Origin: Affinirhizobium straminoryzae
GTDB lineage: Bacteria; Pseudomonadota; Alphaproteobacteria; Rhizobiales; Rhizobiaceae
Reading direction: 5' to 3'
DNA: 64,000 nucleotides
NCBI RefSeq assembly: GCF_007004135.1
Contig: NZ_VJMG01000011.1
Location: forward strand, 1 to 64,000
Positions 61,635-64,000 of the stretch are shown one piece after another; within the stretch, counting starts at the first letter, position 1; each line of letters starts with the position of its first letter. The position numbers were made by a program, and so were the translations under genes. The notes beneath the pieces were generated by a model. It was not told the origin of the DNA. It did no database searches and was given only the letters and a program-made list of their open reading frames with translations.

Positions 61635-63368
61635 TCAGCGGCGCACCGACAGCCAGGCCCGCCAGCCGCCATGTTCGCTGATGTCCTCGGCGGTCACGGT
61701 GGCCGCGGCTTCGACCAGAAAGCCCTTTGCTTCCGTTCCGTCGGCCAGCGAAATGACGCCCATCGAAAGCGGCGCGCCAAGCCCTGCCGCCAGCGCCCCA
61801 AAGGCATCGCGCTCCAGCGACCAGACCTCGGTTTCCACCGGAATTCCCTCTCCCCGCCCGACGCGCAGCAGGCCGGGACGTGCGGGGAGCGGCGAGGATA
61901 GCGCAAACAGGCGATAGTCAGGCACTGTCTGCGTGGTGCGCAGGAAGCTTGCACCCGCCGCCTTCAGTTCCCCATTCAGCGAGAGGCCGGAGAGGTGCGA
62001 TCCGAATACCGCAAGTTCCACGCGTCCGCCCGTGGCGCGAAGCGGCGCAGCGGAGCGCATGCCGGCGCTGGCCATGCGGCCCATGGCCGATAACAGTCCG
62101 TCAGTGCCGCGAGGGCCGATCAGACAGAGGCTGGAGGGGAGCCCGTCGCTGCGCTGTCCCACCGGCACGCTGATTGCCGCAAGATCCAGCAGATTGACGA
62201 AGTTGCTGTAGGTGCCCATGTGCGAGTTGTAGCGCACCGGCTCGCGCGCCAGATCGGACATCGTATAGAAACGCGGTATGGTTGGTACGGCGACACAATC
62301 GAGCCCCTCCATCAGTCCCTCCACACGCCGCTTCAGTTCTGCAAGGCGATAGAAGGAGTCGAAGGCTTCGATGGCACCCATTTGCCGGGCTTCGCTGAGG
62401 ATTCCGAGTGTCACCGGCAGAATGGTGGAGGGCCGCTCCTCGATCAGGGTGCGGAAACGCAGATAGCGCTCCGCAAGCCATGGCCCTTCGTAGAGCAGGC
62501 GGCCCGCTTCGATAAAGGCCATGAAATCAAGCTCCACGATCTCCGCGCCAAGATCGGCCAGCCGTTCAAGGTCTGCTTCATAGGCTGCCTCTGCGGCGGA
62601 ATCACCAAAGAACTGCCGATGGTCGGGATAAGGCACGCCCACCCTTGGACGTGGCGGCACTGCCCCAAGTGACGGTTCTGGCATTCGGCTCGAATAGGGA
62701 TCTTCCGGATCGAAGCCCGCGCAGACCTGCATGACCTTGAAGGCAAGCTCCACCTCCCGTGCAAAGACGGCAACCGTCTCCAGAGAGCGACAGGCCGTGA
62801 CCACGCCTGTTGCTGGCAGCAGGCCGAAGGAGGGCTTCAGTCCGACAATGCCGTTCATCGCGGCAGGGATGCGGCCTGCCCCGGCCGTATCCGTGCCGAG
62901 CGCAAAATCGACGAAGCCGCGCGCGACCGCAACAGCCGAGCCCGAACTGGAACCACCCGGAATGAGATCGGCGCGCAAAGCATTCTGCGGGATGCCGAAG
63001 GGGGAGCGAACACCGACGAGTCCGGTGGCAAACTGGTCCATGTTCGTCTTGCCGACGAGGATGGCACCTGCGGCCTCCAGCCGCTCCACCACGGTGGCAG
63101 ATCGCTCGGGTGTGTAGGAAAAGGCGGCACAGCCGGCAGTGGTCGGCATGCCTGCCACATCGATATTGTCCTTGACGGCAAACAGCATGCCGTAAAGCGG
63201 CTTGCCGGCAACATCGCCGCCTTCCAGGCATTCCGCCTCGGCCAGCGCCTCCTCCCTCTTTTTCAGTGAGATGAAGACGGATCGATCCCTCAGGGTCTCC
63301 AGCTCGCCATAAACACTGGCAACATCGCGGACGAGCGGGAAGAACGAAGACCGTACGGCTGAACGCAT
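61635..63368 (-). CDS. atzF: Allophanate hydrolase (AtzF-type) lacking the catalytic serine
   Basis: A 577-aa amidase-signature protein with the extra C-terminal domain of allophanate hydrolase (after about residue 450: VELAVFGSHLSGLSLNGEL, EVWSLERDAFGALAAG). K66 (AVKDNIDVAG) and cis-Ser S140 (PGGSSSGSA) are present, but the nucleophile position reads A164 in GTDTAGAGRIP (codon GCA at 62874-62876 on the plus strand as TGC), where the family has Ser. The spacing K-74-S-24-X matches the known K91/S165/S189 triad of AtzF. It is probably inactive as an amidase or uses another mechanism. No urea carboxylase gene is next to it. Confidence 0.85.
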   Translation of the reverse strand: MRSAVRSSFFPLVRDVASVYGELETLRDRSVFISLKKREEALAEAECLEGGDVAGKPLYGMLFAVKDNIDVAGMPTTAGCAAFSYTPERSATVVERLEAAGAILVGKTNMDQFATGLVGVRSPFGIPQNALRADLIPGGSSSGSAVAVARGFVDFALGTDTAGAGRIPAAMNGIVGLKPSFGLLPATGVVTACRSLETVAVFAREVELAFKVMQVCAGFDPEDPYSSRMPEPSLGAVPPRPRVGVPYPDHRQFFGDSAAEAAYEADLERLADLGAEIVELDFMAFIEAGRLLYEGPWLAERYLRFRTLIEERPSTILPVTLGILSEARQMGAIEAFDSFYRLAELKRRVEGLMEGLDCVAVPTIPRFYTMSDLAREPVRYNSHMGTYSNFVNLLDLAAISVPVGQRSDGLPSSLCLIGPRGTDGLLSAMGRMASAGMRSAAPLRATGGRVELAVFGSHLSGLSLNGELKAAGASFLRTTQTVPDYRLFALSSPLPARPGLLRVGRGEGIPVETEVWSLERDAFGALAAGLGAPLSMGVISLADGTEAKGFLVEAAATVTAEDISEHGGWRAWLSVRR

Positions 63369-63579
63369 GGAAGGTTCCGTTGAATGCTGGCGAGCTGATT
63401 TGGAAAGAGTCTACCGGATTCCTAAAACAGTTGCAGTCATTTTAGCAATTACATGGGGATTTTTGCGCAAGTGATACTGCACAACCTGTCCCAGACGGAA
63501 TCCCGGCATTGCCGATGTAAGGCGAGGGCCTGCTTCCATCCACTCTTGGCTTCCCGGCTGGCCCTGTCGGGGCAGAGGA

Positions 63580-64000
63580 TCACGCGCCGTAGCGGGAGAG
63601 CGCCCCGGAAAAGATGTCCGGATCGACGTTGCCGCCGGATCCGACGGCGATCACCGCATCGCCCTTGATCTCATCTGGACGGAAAAGCGCTGCAGCAAGC
63701 GCCACCGCACCGCCTGGCTCCAGTACAATCTTGAGGCGGCTGAAGGCAAGTGCCACGGCACGCAGCGCCTCCTCATCGCTGACGGCAAGCCCCGGTCCGC
63801 ACAGGCGGCTGGTGATCGGAAACGTCAATCGCCCGGGTTCCGGGGTGATGATCGCATCGCAGATGCTGCCGCCCAGTCGCACATTGCGTTCGATCTGTCC
63901 GCTTTTCAACGAGCGTGCCGTATCATCGAAGCCCTGTGGCTCCACCGGGCGGGCTCTGAGGCCGGGAGCCCGCGCCTCCAGCGCCAGTGCAATCCCGGCG
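63580..64000 (-). CDS. Threonine/serine dehydratase-like PLP enzyme, C-terminal part (runs off the window)
   Basis: The last about 140 codons of a fold-type II PLP enzyme. VEPQGFDDTARSLKSG, FPITSRLCGPGLAVSDEE, VLEPGGAVALAAAL and VGSGGNVDPDIFS match threonine/serine dehydratases (IlvA/TdcB-like, short form without regulatory domain). The frame is open to the window edge, so the start lies beyond 64000. The gap to the allophanate hydrolase gene (63369-63579) is A+T-richer and carries its likely promoter. Confidence 0.88.
   Translation of the reverse strand, partial: AGIALALEARAPGLRARPVEPQGFDDTARSLKSGQIERNVRLGGSICDAIITPEPGRLTFPITSRLCGPGLAVSDEEALRAVALAFSRLKIVLEPGGAVALAAALFRPDEIKGDAVIAVGSGGNVDPDIFSGALSRYGA

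Overview
The window is about 63% G+C, densely coded, with short intergenic gaps and several TTG/GTG starts. It looks like an alphaproteobacterium of the Rhizobiaceae type (Rhizobium, Agrobacterium, Shinella or Ensifer-like), probably a catabolic stretch of a chromosome or large replicon. I infer this from the divergent pcaDCHGB/pcaQ arrangement with an ATAACC-N4-GGTTAA box, the Klebsiella-like ribitol genes carried in a rhizobial-style ABC operon, and the large number of binding-protein-dependent importers (six sets in 64 kb). I see no tRNA, rRNA, CRISPR array, phage gene or insertion sequence. The first 65 bases form a perfect inverted repeat that looks like an assembly end artefact.

Region by region: (1) 1-7941, plus strand: the end of a sugar-alcohol (polyol) operon with two CUT1 permeases, a TIM-barrel isomerase, a SorC-type regulator, the ATPase, a xylitol-type dehydrogenase, ribitol 2-dehydrogenase and D-ribulokinase. 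(2) 8002-18436: an L-idonate/gluconate-type cluster made of two divergent operons. The minus operon carries a CUT2 (RbsABC-like) importer, an SMP-30 lactonase and a LacI regulator. The plus operon carries a 2-hydroxyacid dehydrogenase, idnD, idnO, gntK, a GarR-like dehydrogenase and a small protein. Two nearly identical palindromic operators lie 122 bp apart in the shared promoter region. (3) 18644-33472: a sulfur-scavenging island with an Rrf2 regulator, an SfnB/DszC-like monooxygenase, a flavin reductase, an FAD protein, a fused FAD/NAD(P)-SsuD protein led by two very small ORFs, a serine hydrolase, sulfate uptake (sbp-cysTWA) and sulfonate uptake (ssuABC).

(4) 33661-40389, minus strand: an AfuA/Fbp-type importer (double permease, ATPase, binding protein) followed by an inositol-monophosphatase-like enzyme, a CX5R dual-specificity-type phosphatase and a LacI regulator. 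This suggests uptake and dephosphorylation of an organophosphate. A wrecked glycerate-kinase gene and a GntR regulator lie upstream. (5) 41732-48746: quinate/shikimate breakdown (quiC, aroQ, a shikimate/quinate dehydrogenase, a TetR regulator) linked to a PAAT-type importer. (6) 49246-53491: a fucose-mutarotase-like gene, then pcaDCHGB with divergent pcaQ. (7) 54509-59749: an MFS exporter, an alcohol dehydrogenase, pobA with divergent pobR, and a small unknown gene. (8) 59932-64000: an alpha-glucosidase, an allophanate hydrolase whose catalytic serine reads as alanine, and the 3' end of a threonine-dehydratase-like gene.

How it fits together: regions 5-7 funnel quinate/shikimate (via quiC) and 4-hydroxybenzoate (via pobA) into protocatechuate, which pcaHGBCD take to 3-oxoadipate. 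The later pcaIJF steps are not in this window. Regions 1, 2 and 4 supply carbon from plant-type polyols, sugar acids and perhaps phosphorylated sugars. Region 3 supplies sulfur from sulfate or sulfonates. The overall picture is a soil or root-associated heterotroph specialised in plant-derived solutes.
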